Assembly (NCBI GenBank): GCA_039027435.1 | Contig: JBCCKF010000009.1 | Span: 62,001 to 126,000 of the forward strand | Direction: 5' to 3' | Source of the DNA: CALBPI01 sp039027435 | GTDB taxonomy: Bacteria > Pseudomonadota > Gammaproteobacteria > Steroidobacterales > Woeseiaceae | DNA length: 64,000 nt | Shown: positions 25,295-34,516 of the stretch, one piece after another | How positions within the stretch are numbered: the first letter of the stretch is position 1 | Layout of the letters: every line of letters begins with the position of its first letter | Made by a program: the position numbers and the translations under genes | The notes under the pieces: model-generated | The model's database searches: none | Seen by the model: the letters and a program-made list of their open reading frames with translations, nothing else | Told to the model about the DNA's origin: nothing

Positions 25295-25913
25295 TGCAAC
25301 AAAAAATCGGTATACGGGCACGGTTGCATTGGCCTCAGGGTCTCCGCGGCGACGTGAACTGCTAGCGTCTCTTGGTCTGGCGGTTGTCCGGGTCGGATCT
25401 GACGTCGATGAGGCTCGCCTGCAGGGCGAGTCGGTTACGGACTACGTGGCTCGACTTGCTCGCGAGAAAGCGGCTAGCGGTCGCGCCGACGATAAAGCCG
25501 CCGGGTTGTGCGTGGTCGCGGGAGACACCGCGGTGGCAACCGCGGAGCAAATCCATGACAAACCGCTCGATCTCGCGACCGCTTCGGCCACGCTGCGAGC
25601 GTTGAGTGGACAATGGCATGAGGTACATACGAGTGTTGCTGTCGATGTTCCCGAGCGCGCGACCCAGGTTCGGGTAGTGACATCCCGGGTGAAGTTTCGT
25701 GACCTCCGGGATTCAGAGATCGCCGCATACTGGGCGACGGGTGAACCGGAGGACAAAGCGGGTGCTTTCGGGATACAGGGGCTGGGGGGCATATTCGTGG
25801 AGCGGCTGGAAGGTAGTTATTCGGCGGTCATGGGCCTGCCGGTTTTCGAGACCGCCGAGCTCCTCGCGCAAGTTGGTGTAACGGTTTTGAATACAGTTGA
25901 GAGCCTCCAATGA
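25287..25913 (+). CDS. maf: Maf-family nucleotide pyrophosphatase (YhdE type)
   Basis: 208 aa from GTG 25287. ALASGSPRRRELLASLGL is the Maf signature; VAGDTAV and AGAFGIQGLGG are family motifs. Hydrolyses dTTP/UTP or modified nucleotides. Downstream rng begins within its stop (25910), as in the E. coli maf(yhdE)-rng order. Confidence 0.94.
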   Translation: MTDATKNRYTGTVALASGSPRRRELLASLGLAVVRVGSDVDEARLQGESVTDYVARLAREKAASGRADDKAAGLCVVAGDTAVATAEQIHDKPLDLATASATLRALSGQWHEVHTSVAVDVPERATQVRVVTSRVKFRDLRDSEIAAYWATGEPEDKAGAFGIQGLGGIFVERLEGSYSAVMGLPVFETAELLAQVGVTVLNTVESLQ

Positions 25914-27409
25914 CCCAAACGCCGTCGACCACCGAGGAAATCTTGTTGAACGTCACGCCGCGTGAGCAGCGGGCGGCTGTCGTTGAGAATGGTGTTCTGC
26001 AGGAGGTCTTTATAGATCGCCAGTCCCGGCGGGGGTTGGTCGGCAACATCTACAAAGGCCAGGTCAAGCGGGTGCTGCCGGGTATGCAGGCTGCGTTTAT
26101 CGATATTGGTCTCGAACGCACCGCGTTTCTGCATGCCTCTGACATTTCCAAAGGTCGTGACGAGGATCCAGGCGACGCCACGATGTCGTTCGCTCTGGAA
26201 CAACCGGCGATCGGTGACCTTGTCACCGAGGGTGGCGAAATTCTCGTGCAGGTGCTGAAGGATCCAATGGGCACCAAGGGCGCACGGCTGACCACGTTCG
26301 TGACACTCCCTTCGCGCTACCTCGTCATGATGCCCGGCAATGAGAGTCTCGGTGTGTCCGCGAGAATCGAGGACGACGTCGAACGCGAACGGCTGCGCGA
26401 AATCCTGAGTGAACTTGTCCCGGATGGCTCGCCCGATGGCTATATCGTCCGAACTGCGGCGGAAGGCGCGAGCTACGATGCCCTGCGTGCGGACATGATG
26501 TTCCTCAACCGATTGTGGGAGGGAATCCGGGCGAAAGCCGGCAGCACCTCTGCCGGGCGTATCGTGCATGAGGACCTGCCACTCACGGTCCGGGTGATTC
26601 GCGACCGCGTGCAACACGACGTTGAGCGGATACTGGTGGACTCCCAGACCGAGTTCAATCGGATGCGTGCGTTTTGTGAGAGCTTCTTGCCGGAGCTGAC
26701 CCAGAAGGTGGAGCTCTACACCGGGCGGCGACCGATTTTCGATCTCCATGGGGTCGACGAGGAGATCGCCCGTGCACTGGATCGCAAGGTGCAGCTCAAG
26801 TCGGGGGGCTACCTGATCTTCGACCAGACTGAAGCGATGACGACGGTGGATGTGAATACAGGGGCTTTCGTCGGCAGTCGGACTCAGGAAGAGACGCTCT
26901 ATCGCACCAACCTCGAGGCTGCAGTAGCCATCGCTCGTCAGTTGCGACTCAGAAATCTCGGCGGAATCGTCATCATCGACTTTATCGATATGAATGATGT
27001 TTCGCATCGCAACAATGTGCTGCAGGCGCTGGAGCGTGCGCTCGCATCAGATCCCGCGAAACACCAGGTGATGCCGCTATCTCCGCTGGGACTGGTAGAG
27101 ATGACGCGCAAGCGGACACGTGAGAGTCTCGAACATATCTTGTGCGATGCCTGCCCGACTTGTGATGGTCGTGGTTCGGTGAAAACCCCTCAGACTGTCT
27201 GCTACGAGATCTTCCGTGAGATTCTCCGCCAGCATCGGCAGTTCAGTTTCGAAGAGCTCCTGATCGTGGCGCATCAGGATGTGATCGAGTTGTTGCTTGA
27301 CGAAGAATCTGGCGGACTTGCCGAGTTGTCGGGATTCATCGACAAGAACGTCCGGCTGCAGGCTGAGCGGCTGTTCGCTCCCGATCAATATGACGTCGTA
27401 CTGATCTGA
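25910..27409 (+). CDS. rng: ribonuclease G
   Basis: 499 aa. S1-like RNA-binding domain (about 35-130) followed by the RNase E/G catalytic domain. Catalytic magnesium aspartates Asp314 (TTVDVNTGAF) and Asp357 (IIDFIDM); zinc-link cysteines CDACPTC (412-418). Lacks the long C-terminal scaffold of RNase E. Matures the 16S rRNA 5' end. Confidence 0.97.
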   Translation: MTQTPSTTEEILLNVTPREQRAAVVENGVLQEVFIDRQSRRGLVGNIYKGQVKRVLPGMQAAFIDIGLERTAFLHASDISKGRDEDPGDATMSFALEQPAIGDLVTEGGEILVQVLKDPMGTKGARLTTFVTLPSRYLVMMPGNESLGVSARIEDDVERERLREILSELVPDGSPDGYIVRTAAEGASYDALRADMMFLNRLWEGIRAKAGSTSAGRIVHEDLPLTVRVIRDRVQHDVERILVDSQTEFNRMRAFCESFLPELTQKVELYTGRRPIFDLHGVDEEIARALDRKVQLKSGGYLIFDQTEAMTTVDVNTGAFVGSRTQEETLYRTNLEAAVAIARQLRLRNLGGIVIIDFIDMNDVSHRNNVLQALERALASDPAKHQVMPLSPLGLVEMTRKRTRESLEHILCDACPTCDGRGSVKTPQTVCYEIFREILRQHRQFSFEELLIVAHQDVIELLLDEESGGLAELSGFIDKNVRLQAERLFAPDQYDVVLI

Positions 27410-27414
27410 CCAAC

Positions 27415-30400
27415 ATGCTCAAGAAGCTGCGCAAACTGCTGTTCTACCTCTTCGCCACGTTGCTCGTATTGGTGGCGTTGGGCGTGGGTGCCATGCGTCT
27501 TGCCATGCCGCAGCTGCCGGAGTACCGCGATGAAATTCAGGCACGCATGGCGGAGGCGCTGAACGGCGATGTGAGTTTCGATCGGATCGATGCTCGCTGG
27601 CGCTGGCGAGGACCGGAGATTCTTTTCAACAACGTGGTGCTTGGGCCGGGCATTCGGGATCAGGAAATCGAGCCCATCAGAATCGAGACACTCGCCGTCG
27701 GCGTGTCGTTCACCGCCCTCGCTTTTCAGCGCACGGCCATCATTCGGCACATCGCGGCAAGCGGCATCGTCGCGACTCTGGAACGCGATGAATATGGCTG
27801 GATTCTGCAGAGCCACAGATTCGAAAGCGGGGACGAGGATTCGAGTTTGACGCTCGACAGTGTGAGCGAGGCAGACCTCAGCAATTTGCCGTTCGATGAG
27901 TCGATCGATATTCGAATCAGCGACGTCAGTGTCGTCTACACCGACCGCCTCACCGGACGCGATCCGTTGGTCATCGATCTCACCAGCGGACGGGTCCAGC
28001 TGGACGACAATTCCGTCACGGTAGAGTCTGCATTGCGTCGCCGAGATGGGTCGCAAAGTCGTATCGATTTCTTTGCCAATGGCAAGCTCACCGAGCAGAG
28101 CGTATCGGGTCTGGTCAATGGTAGCTGGCGCGCGCACGCCGATCTCAATGCGATCTCGGCCGACCTGGCGCATGCATTCCTCCCGCCTGATTGGCGATTG
28201 CCGCGCAGTGGGCGCGCCGATCTTGCTGTCGACATTGAATGGGAGGATGGCCAGCCGCAAGCAGCTTCTGTTGTGCTTGATGCTGCTTCACTCACACCAC
28301 CAGATGGTGGGGAGCAGTCACAAGTATCGGGTCGCGCCGAACTGACTCTGACAGACACGGGGTGGCTGTGTGCCGTGGATGATTTCATCGTCGGTGTTGC
28401 TGACCGAAGCTGGCCGGCCGCGTCGATGCGGCTGAGTCTGAACGATTCAGTGGAGCGTCCGCGCATCGAGTTCGATGTCGCGAATATGACCGTCTACGAT
28501 CTGCCGTATCTGTCGTCTTTCCTCCCGCAAGAGGCGGCAAGGACCGTACTCGAATCACGGTTGTCCGGCACCATTGTTGACGGTGACGGATTTCTCGAGT
28601 TCGATCGGGTCGCTGAGGAGTTATCGGCGATGTCGGCGACGCTGCAGGATTTCGAACTCAATCTCGATTACGTGGGGTTGTCAGTGGCACCGGTGTACGG
28701 TCTACCGGGCTTCTCGAATCTGACCGGAACGCTCCGTATGACCGACGAAACCGGCAGTCTGACACTGGATTCGCAGGCCGCGGAAGTGAGTGTGCCAGCA
28801 TTGTTTGCCGATACCGTGGCGATCGATGAACTCGCCGGTACGCTCATTTGGCGGCGCAGTGGCGATATCGTTCACGTCGTTTCAGACGCGGTACGGATGC
28901 GCTCGCGCAGTCTCGATGCGACGGCGACCCTTGAGATCGACCTCGACACAACAGTGGGCGTGCAAACAGTCGATGTCGACACGCAGTGGTCGCTCGGTGA
29001 TGTCAATGACGCCAAACAGCTGCTACCCGTTGCAGTGATGCAACCGAAGCTTGTCAGTTGGCTCACGCAAGCGGTCGAGTCCGGCCGGATTGTGTCCGGT
29101 GATTTCAAGCTTTCCGGACCGTTAGCACAGTTTCCGTTCGCTGATGGCGGCGGCGTCTTTCGCGCCAGTGCGATCAGTGAGGACATCGTGATGCAGTACG
29201 CGCGCGATTGGCCAAAGCTGACCGGCGTGAGCGCGGTGGTTGAGCTCGATGGTCTCTCGCTCTCAACTCGCCAAAATTCGGGACTGTCGGGCAACATTCC
29301 CTTTCGGGACGCCAATGTTCGATTTGAAGATTTGACGTCCGGTGAACTGCTGATCGATACCGAGGGCGAGGCGCCATTGGCAGAGTTGCAGTTGTTTGCG
29401 GCGAGCTCGCCGATTGAGAGACTGCTCGGTGGTCAAATCGACAGAATGCAGCTCGGCGGGAATGCTGAGTATGAAGTCTCTCTTCGAGTGCCACTAAAAC
29501 GCGTTCGAGAGTTTGTGTTCGACGCCGAGTTAGAAACCGAGGATGGCACTTTCGCGCTGGATTACCTGCCGTTCGGCTTGTCGGATATCGACGGCGAAGT
29601 TCGATTCGATCGTAAGGGGGCCTACGCTGACTCGGTGGAGGCCCAGCTAATGGGTGCGGCGGTCGAGATCGATGTTGCCCCTGCCGAGGACGAGAGCGGT
29701 CTTGTGCTGGAAGCGAACGGAGCGTTGATTGGCAGCGAGGTAGTTCGGGTATTCCAGCTCCCCATCGAAGGTAAGATCGAAGGCACTGCGGCGTTCGATG
29801 CTCGCCTGAAACTTCCTAAGCGACAGCTCAATGAGCCTGAACCCGAGGTTCCTCTGCCAGTCGCGCTGGCTATTGAGACTGACCTGGATGGTATCTCGGT
29901 CGACCTGCCTTATCCGGTCGGTAAACCGGCGGATAATCTGAAGAAGACGAGTCTGTCACTCAGCATCGCGGAAAAGCTGGAAGCTCGAATGACGATGGCG
30001 CCTGCCGTCGATGTGATTGCCGAGTTCGAGCGGACCGACGGCGAGCCGCTGCGGTTTGATCGCGCGACGATCCACCTCGGCGCAGGCGAGGCGCTAAGAT
30101 CGTCGGTGTCCGGACTGTTTGTCGACGGGTCCATCGATCAACTGCGCCTTAGCGACTGGCTAGCACTGCGTGGTGATCGCGATACCGGCATCATGGAATT
30201 GCTCCAGTCCGTCGCGGTGGAAGTTGGCGACCTGTATCTCTTTGGGCAACGCATTAGAGATGTCAGCGGTACGTTGCAGCGATCCGGAGACGACTGGCTG
30301 ATCGATGTTCAGGGCCCTTCGGTTTCGGGGACCGTGTCGATGCCCTCGAAACTGGATGGCAGTGATCCGGTGGTGCTCGACATGCAACGTGTCGCGCTGC

Positions 30401-31317
30401 TCGAGGCTGATCCGTTAGCTAGTGGTGAGGTCGATCCGCGATCGATTCCCGCAATTCGGTTGAGAGCGGAGTCTTTCGCCTTGGGCGTGCGTGAGTTTGG
30501 TGTACTCGAGGCTGAAATCGACCGCGTCGAAGGTGGGCTGCAGGCCAACAGTATTGCCACCGCGAGCGACGCTTTCACGCTGACCGCAAGCGGCAGCTGG
30601 TTGGCGGATGAAGCTGTGGATGCCGGATCGGTGACGCGGCTCGAGGGGGTCTTGCGAAGCTCTAGTGTCGGACGAATGATGGCTCAGCTCGGCTATGCGC
30701 CCGGCATTGGTGCCGATTCGCTGGAGAGCGTCTTCGACGTCAGCTGGGATGGTGGGCCAGGACCTGATTTTCTCGAATCGCTGGATGGGGATGCGAAACT
30801 CAAGATCAGCGATGGCACGCTCGAGGAACTGGATCCCGGCGCTGGTCGAGTCGTGGGGCTACTCAGTCTGGTTGAACTCCCACGCAGGTTGTCTCTCGAT
30901 TTCAGTGATGTATTCCGCAAGGGATTTACCTTCGAGGAAATCGCGGGTGACTTCCGAATGGTGAACGGCGATGTCTTCACTTGTAACCTCGCACTGCAAA
31001 GTCCGGCAGCTGATGTTGGTGTAATCGGTCGCGCGAGTTTGTACAAGCGCAACTACAACCAGACGGCGGTGATCAGCGTTAAGGTGGGCAATACACTGCC
31101 GGCGGTAGGCGCGGTGGTTGCAGGCCCACAGGTTGGCGCGGCGTTGCTGCTATTTAGCCAGATTTTCAAGAAGCCGCTTCAGGGTATGACTGAGGTGTAC
31201 TATCAAATCAATGGAAGCTGGGATGAACCCTCGATCGATCGTACTGATGTCGATCGTTTTGTCGCGACTTCCGATCTTGCAGGATGTCTGCTGGATACCG
31301 ACAACCGGGACCGCTAA
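27415..31317 (+). CDS. yhdP: YhdP-family AsmA-like protein
   Basis: 1300 aa. N-terminal membrane anchor (LLFYLFATLLVLVALGVGAM, about 8-27), then a long periplasmic beta-rich domain and an AsmA-like C-terminus (SVKVGNTLPAVGAVVAGPQVG). YhdP, with TamB and YdbH, is thought to bridge the envelope and carry phospholipids to the outer membrane. Follows rng after five bases and overlaps tldD by one base (TAATG), the E. coli order rng-yhdP-tldD. Confidence 0.94.
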   Translation: MLKKLRKLLFYLFATLLVLVALGVGAMRLAMPQLPEYRDEIQARMAEALNGDVSFDRIDARWRWRGPEILFNNVVLGPGIRDQEIEPIRIETLAVGVSFTALAFQRTAIIRHIAASGIVATLERDEYGWILQSHRFESGDEDSSLTLDSVSEADLSNLPFDESIDIRISDVSVVYTDRLTGRDPLVIDLTSGRVQLDDNSVTVESALRRRDGSQSRIDFFANGKLTEQSVSGLVNGSWRAHADLNAISADLAHAFLPPDWRLPRSGRADLAVDIEWEDGQPQAASVVLDAASLTPPDGGEQSQVSGRAELTLTDTGWLCAVDDFIVGVADRSWPAASMRLSLNDSVERPRIEFDVANMTVYDLPYLSSFLPQEAARTVLESRLSGTIVDGDGFLEFDRVAEELSAMSATLQDFELNLDYVGLSVAPVYGLPGFSNLTGTLRMTDETGSLTLDSQAAEVSVPALFADTVAIDELAGTLIWRRSGDIVHVVSDAVRMRSRSLDATATLEIDLDTTVGVQTVDVDTQWSLGDVNDAKQLLPVAVMQPKLVSWLTQAVESGRIVSGDFKLSGPLAQFPFADGGGVFRASAISEDIVMQYARDWPKLTGVSAVVELDGLSLSTRQNSGLSGNIPFRDANVRFEDLTSGELLIDTEGEAPLAELQLFAASSPIERLLGGQIDRMQLGGNAEYEVSLRVPLKRVREFVFDAELETEDGTFALDYLPFGLSDIDGEVRFDRKGAYADSVEAQLMGAAVEIDVAPAEDESGLVLEANGALIGSEVVRVFQLPIEGKIEGTAAFDARLKLPKRQLNEPEPEVPLPVALAIETDLDGISVDLPYPVGKPADNLKKTSLSLSIAEKLEARMTMAPAVDVIAEFERTDGEPLRFDRATIHLGAGEALRSSVSGLFVDGSIDQLRLSDWLALRGDRDTGIMELLQSVAVEVGDLYLFGQRIRDVSGTLQRSGDDWLIDVQGPSVSGTVSMPSKLDGSDPVVLDMQRVALLEADPLASGEVDPRSIPAIRLRAESFALGVREFGVLEAEIDRVEGGLQANSIATASDAFTLTASGSWLADEAVDAGSVTRLEGVLRSSSVGRMMAQLGYAPGIGADSLESVFDVSWDGGPGPDFLESLDGDAKLKISDGTLEELDPGAGRVVGLLSLVELPRRLSLDFSDVFRKGFTFEEIAGDFRMVNGDVFTCNLALQSPAADVGVIGRASLYKRNYNQTAVISVKVGNTLPAVGAVVAGPQVGAALLLFSQIFKKPLQGMTEVYYQINGSWDEPSIDRTDVDRFVATSDLAGCLLDTDNRDR

Positions 31318-32756
31318 TGAGTGAAATGCAACAACTGGCTGCCAACCGAATTCTCGAACGTGCAGAGCTTACCGAAGCCAATTTGGGCCGGGTCCTCGGC
31401 CAACTCATGCAAAGACGTCTTGATAGCGCAGACCTGTATTTTCAGATCAGTGAGCGAGAGCACTGGACACTTGAGGACGGCGTTGTGCGTGATGCCGGCT
31501 ATGCACGCCATCAGGGCGTCGGGGTTCGTGCGATTTCTGGTGAGAAGACCGGGTTTGCCTATTCTGACGATATCGCACTCGATGCTTTGCTGAGCGCCTC
31601 AAACGCAGCGCGCGCCATCACCCGTCAAGGGCAGGATGGCAATATGCCGGCATTGAGCGGCCAGGGTGTGAAGCCCTTGTATGGCGATAGCAGTCCACTC
31701 AGCTCGGTCAGTGATACACAAAAGACCGACACTCTGAAAGCGATAGACGCTGCCGTACGCGCTCTGGATCCGCGGGTGGAGCAAGTGATCGTGACTATGA
31801 TGGCCAGTCATGACGATATCCTCGTTGCAGCGGCCGATGGAACTTTTGCTGCTGACGCGCGACCGCTGGTGCGTATGAACGTGACGGTCATCGTGCGAGA
31901 CGGTGAGCGCCGCGAGCAGGCGTTTGCGGGTGGCGGTGGTCGCTTTGGCCTCGACACGCTCGCCAACGTTGAGATGGGCATGCAGTACGGTCGCGAGGCG
32001 GTCAGGCAAGCGTTGGTCTTGCTTGATGCTGTGCAATCTCCAGCGGGCCCGATGCCGGTGGTGCTCGGGCCGGGTTGGCCTGCTGTGTTGTTGCATGAGG
32101 CGGTCGGTCATGGATTGGAAGGAGACTTCAATCGCAAAGGTACCTCTGTATTCAGCGGCAAGCTCGGTGAGCAGGTCACATCACCGCTGTGCACTATTGT
32201 TGATGACGGCACGATTCCGGATCGGCGCGGTTCGCTCAGTATCGACGACGAGGGCACTCCGAGTCAGTGCACGGTGCTGATTGAGGACGGCATCCTCAAG
32301 GGCTATCTTCAGGACAAGCACAATGCGCGACTGATGGGTACGCGCAGCACCGGCAACGGTCGCCGCGAATCGTTTGCACACACGCCCATGCCCCGTATGA
32401 CCAATACGTACATGCGTAACGGCGAGCATGACCCCGAGGAAATTCTTGCGTCTGTGAAGCGCGGCATCTACGCGCCCAACTTCGGCGGCGGCCAAGTCGA
32501 CATCACTTCCGGCAACTTCGTCTTTTCGGCCAGCGAAGCGTATCTGATTGAAGATGGCAAACTCGGTGCGCCGGTTCGTGGCGCCACGTTGATCGGCAAT
32601 GGGCTGGAGGCGATGAATCGGATCAGCATGGTTGGCAATGACATGCGCCTCGACAGTGGTGTTGGCGTCTGCGGTAAAGAAGGTCAGTCCGTCCCGGTCG
32701 GTGTCGGTCAGCCCACCGTACTGATCGACGAGATCACGGTCGGGGGCACCGCCTGA
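31317..32756 (+). CDS. tldD: metalloprotease TldD
   Basis: 479 aa. Zinc motif HEAVGHG (His260, Glu261, His265) is intact and followed by LEGDFNRKGTS. TldD with PmbA (TldE) degrades unfolded peptides and matures some modified peptides. pmbA is 4 kb away in this window. The ATG inside the yhdP stop is preferred to an upstream start at 31284. Confidence 0.97.
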   Translation: MSEMQQLAANRILERAELTEANLGRVLGQLMQRRLDSADLYFQISEREHWTLEDGVVRDAGYARHQGVGVRAISGEKTGFAYSDDIALDALLSASNAARAITRQGQDGNMPALSGQGVKPLYGDSSPLSSVSDTQKTDTLKAIDAAVRALDPRVEQVIVTMMASHDDILVAAADGTFAADARPLVRMNVTVIVRDGERREQAFAGGGGRFGLDTLANVEMGMQYGREAVRQALVLLDAVQSPAGPMPVVLGPGWPAVLLHEAVGHGLEGDFNRKGTSVFSGKLGEQVTSPLCTIVDDGTIPDRRGSLSIDDEGTPSQCTVLIEDGILKGYLQDKHNARLMGTRSTGNGRRESFAHTPMPRMTNTYMRNGEHDPEEILASVKRGIYAPNFGGGQVDITSGNFVFSASEAYLIEDGKLGAPVRGATLIGNGLEAMNRISMVGNDMRLDSGVGVCGKEGQSVPVGVGQPTVLIDEITVGGTA

Positions 32757-32869
32757 CGACTTATGTTAGATAGCGCTCTATGCGCTTGTGATCGCGCTCA
32801 CTGCAATTTCCTCTCCAGCTTCCCATACTTGGCGTCAATCAATATGCGGCTCCGGGAGAGGGAACCACA

Positions 32870-33040
32870 ATGCAATTCGACAACACAGTCACCGAGACCG
32901 ACCTCGATCCAGCAGCGCGTGAGTTCGCTGAGCAGCTGCGTCAGCAGGGCGTGAAGCAGCCTGCGGATTATGGCGTCGACGGGTTTCAAGAGCCTTTAGG
33001 CACCCGCGTGCTACGACTGTTTGGTATCAAGCGAGACTGA
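32870..33040 (+). CDS. small acidic hypothetical protein (56 aa)
   Basis: An open frame of 56 codons after a gggagaggg purine-rich site (32853-32861). It encodes a hydrophilic protein starting MQFDNTVTETDLDPA, with a charged helix (AREFAEQLRQQGVKQP) and ending LGTRVLRLFGIKRD. No family recognised. It stands between tldD and another small gene, and its base usage (GC-rich third positions) looks coding. Confidence 0.55.
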   Translation: MQFDNTVTETDLDPAAREFAEQLRQQGVKQPADYGVDGFQEPLGTRVLRLFGIKRD

Positions 33041-33117
33041 TTGCACGTGCGCCCCGGCACGTGATCGCGTTATCCTGTTTTTCCAGTCGCTGAGCGACGT
33101 CACAGGATCCAGGCTTC

Positions 33118-33333
33118 GTGTGGGTTTCCAAACCAGTCTATGAGGCTGTGCCTTACATCTACGGTTTCGCAGGTGCGGTGCTCTTCCTGTTGTCGATGTA
33201 TCTCGACTACTGGTGGTGGCCAACCGTTTGCCTGGTGCTGGGTGTCGCCTGTCTGATCTACGGACTAGTGCTTTGGCTTCGTAGGCGGGACTATCGCACG
33301 CATCGGTCCGGGCCCGACGATCCGCTTACCTAA
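33118..33333 (+). CDS. small two-helix membrane protein (71 aa)
   Basis: GTG start; YIYGFAGAVLFLLSMYLDYWWW and PTVCLVLGVACLIYGLVLWL are two adjacent membrane helices, then a basic tail (RRRDYRTHRSGPDD). Family not recognised. Its stop touches the 3' end of the convergent ATPase gene (33334). Confidence 0.65.
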   Translation: MWVSKPVYEAVPYIYGFAGAVLFLLSMYLDYWWWPTVCLVLGVACLIYGLVLWLRRRDYRTHRSGPDDPLT

Positions 33334-34509
33334 TCAGTCTTCTTCGAACGCCGCCTCAACGTCGCGGAAGTCTTTGTAGACCAGTTGGTGCGAACCGACA
33401 GCCACGACGTCACCATCTCTGAGCCGGCGCTTTTTCAGACGCTTCGCACCGATGAACATGCCGTTAGTGCTGTTCAGGTCTTCGATCACTGATGTTTCCA
33501 AGTTCGTCGTGACCTGAGCGTGGTGCCGACTGACAAACTTCGACTCAATCCGGATGTCATTGTCTTCGGTCCGACCGATCACGATACGACCCGTCGTGAG
33601 CTCAAATACCGACAGCACCTTGTCCTTTTCACGCAATTCGAGCTGGGCCAGGATCGCGAGCTGGTCCGATGTGTAGATGTGCGACTCGGACTCACCGAAA
33701 GGTTGCCAGTCAAGTTCCTCGATTGCCGCGTCCAATTGATCGATACCGACGGCATCGCTCTCGTCGGCGAATGCACAAAGTAGTGCGGTGTCGCATAGGG
33801 TATTTGTCAGTCGAGGCACACCACCGGTGTATTCGAATATCTTGTCGAAACAGTCTTCATGGATCAGTTGTCGCCCATCGGCACCGGCCACTTCCAGACG
33901 GTGGCGGATGTAATGGCCGAGATCCTCGCGCGTGAGTGGCTCAAGATGGCAGCGTAAACGGACACGCTGAGTCAGCTGGCGCAGGTCATCTCGGGCGATC
34001 TTGTCGCGCAACTCTGGCTGGCCCGCAATGATGATCCGAAGCACCTTCTCTTTGTGCGTTTCCAGACCACTCAGCAATCGGATTTCTTCGAGTACCGCAC
34101 GTGACAGATTTTGCGCCTCATCGATGATCAGCAAGACCCTGCGGTCTTCGCTGTAGCGCTCCAGCAAGTAGGTATTGAGCATGTCGAGCAGCTCCGCCTT
34201 GCCCTTGCCGAAGGGTTTGAAACCGAACTCGACCAGTACCGCCTGCAGGAATTCTTCAGGCGAGAGCTGCGTTTGTGAAATGAGCGCGAAATCGACGTCG
34301 TCATCCAGATCGGAGAGGAAAGATTGGAGCAAAGTCGTCTTGCCCGAGCCGACCTCGCCGGTCAGTACCACGAAACCGTCCGCCAGCCAGATGGTCGACT
34401 CGAGATAGGACTTGGCCTTTTGGTGCTGTTCGCTCCAATAAAGAAACTCGGGGTCCGGTGTCAGACGAAACGGTTGCTCCCGGAGTCCGAAGTGCTCGGT
34501 GTATGCCAT
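33334..34509 (-). CDS. ExeA/GspA-type AAA ATPase with C-terminal FHA domain
   Basis: 391 aa. N-terminal YTEHFGLREQPFRLTPDP is the ExeA/GspA signature; Walker A GEVGSGKT (51-58), Walker B LLIIDEAQN. The C-terminal ~95 residues form an FHA phosphothreonine-binding domain (GRIVIGRTEDNDI, SRHHAQV, DLNSTNGMFI). ExeA-type ATPases help insert secretion ducts through peptidoglycan; here a kinase-controlled role is suggested. No secretion genes lie nearby. Confidence 0.92.
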   Translation of the reverse strand: MAYTEHFGLREQPFRLTPDPEFLYWSEQHQKAKSYLESTIWLADGFVVLTGEVGSGKTTLLQSFLSDLDDDVDFALISQTQLSPEEFLQAVLVEFGFKPFGKGKAELLDMLNTYLLERYSEDRRVLLIIDEAQNLSRAVLEEIRLLSGLETHKEKVLRIIIAGQPELRDKIARDDLRQLTQRVRLRCHLEPLTREDLGHYIRHRLEVAGADGRQLIHEDCFDKIFEYTGGVPRLTNTLCDTALLCAFADESDAVGIDQLDAAIEELDWQPFGESESHIYTSDQLAILAQLELREKDKVLSVFELTTGRIVIGRTEDNDIRIESKFVSRHHAQVTTNLETSVIEDLNSTNGMFIGAKRLKKRRLRDGDVVAVGSHQLVYKDFRDVEAAFEED

Positions 34510-34516
34510 GGCCGAA

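Noticed and set aside
25817..27007. 396-codon leftward frame
   Set aside because: Antisense to rng and maf, whose motifs are intact; no recognisable domain or ribosome site.
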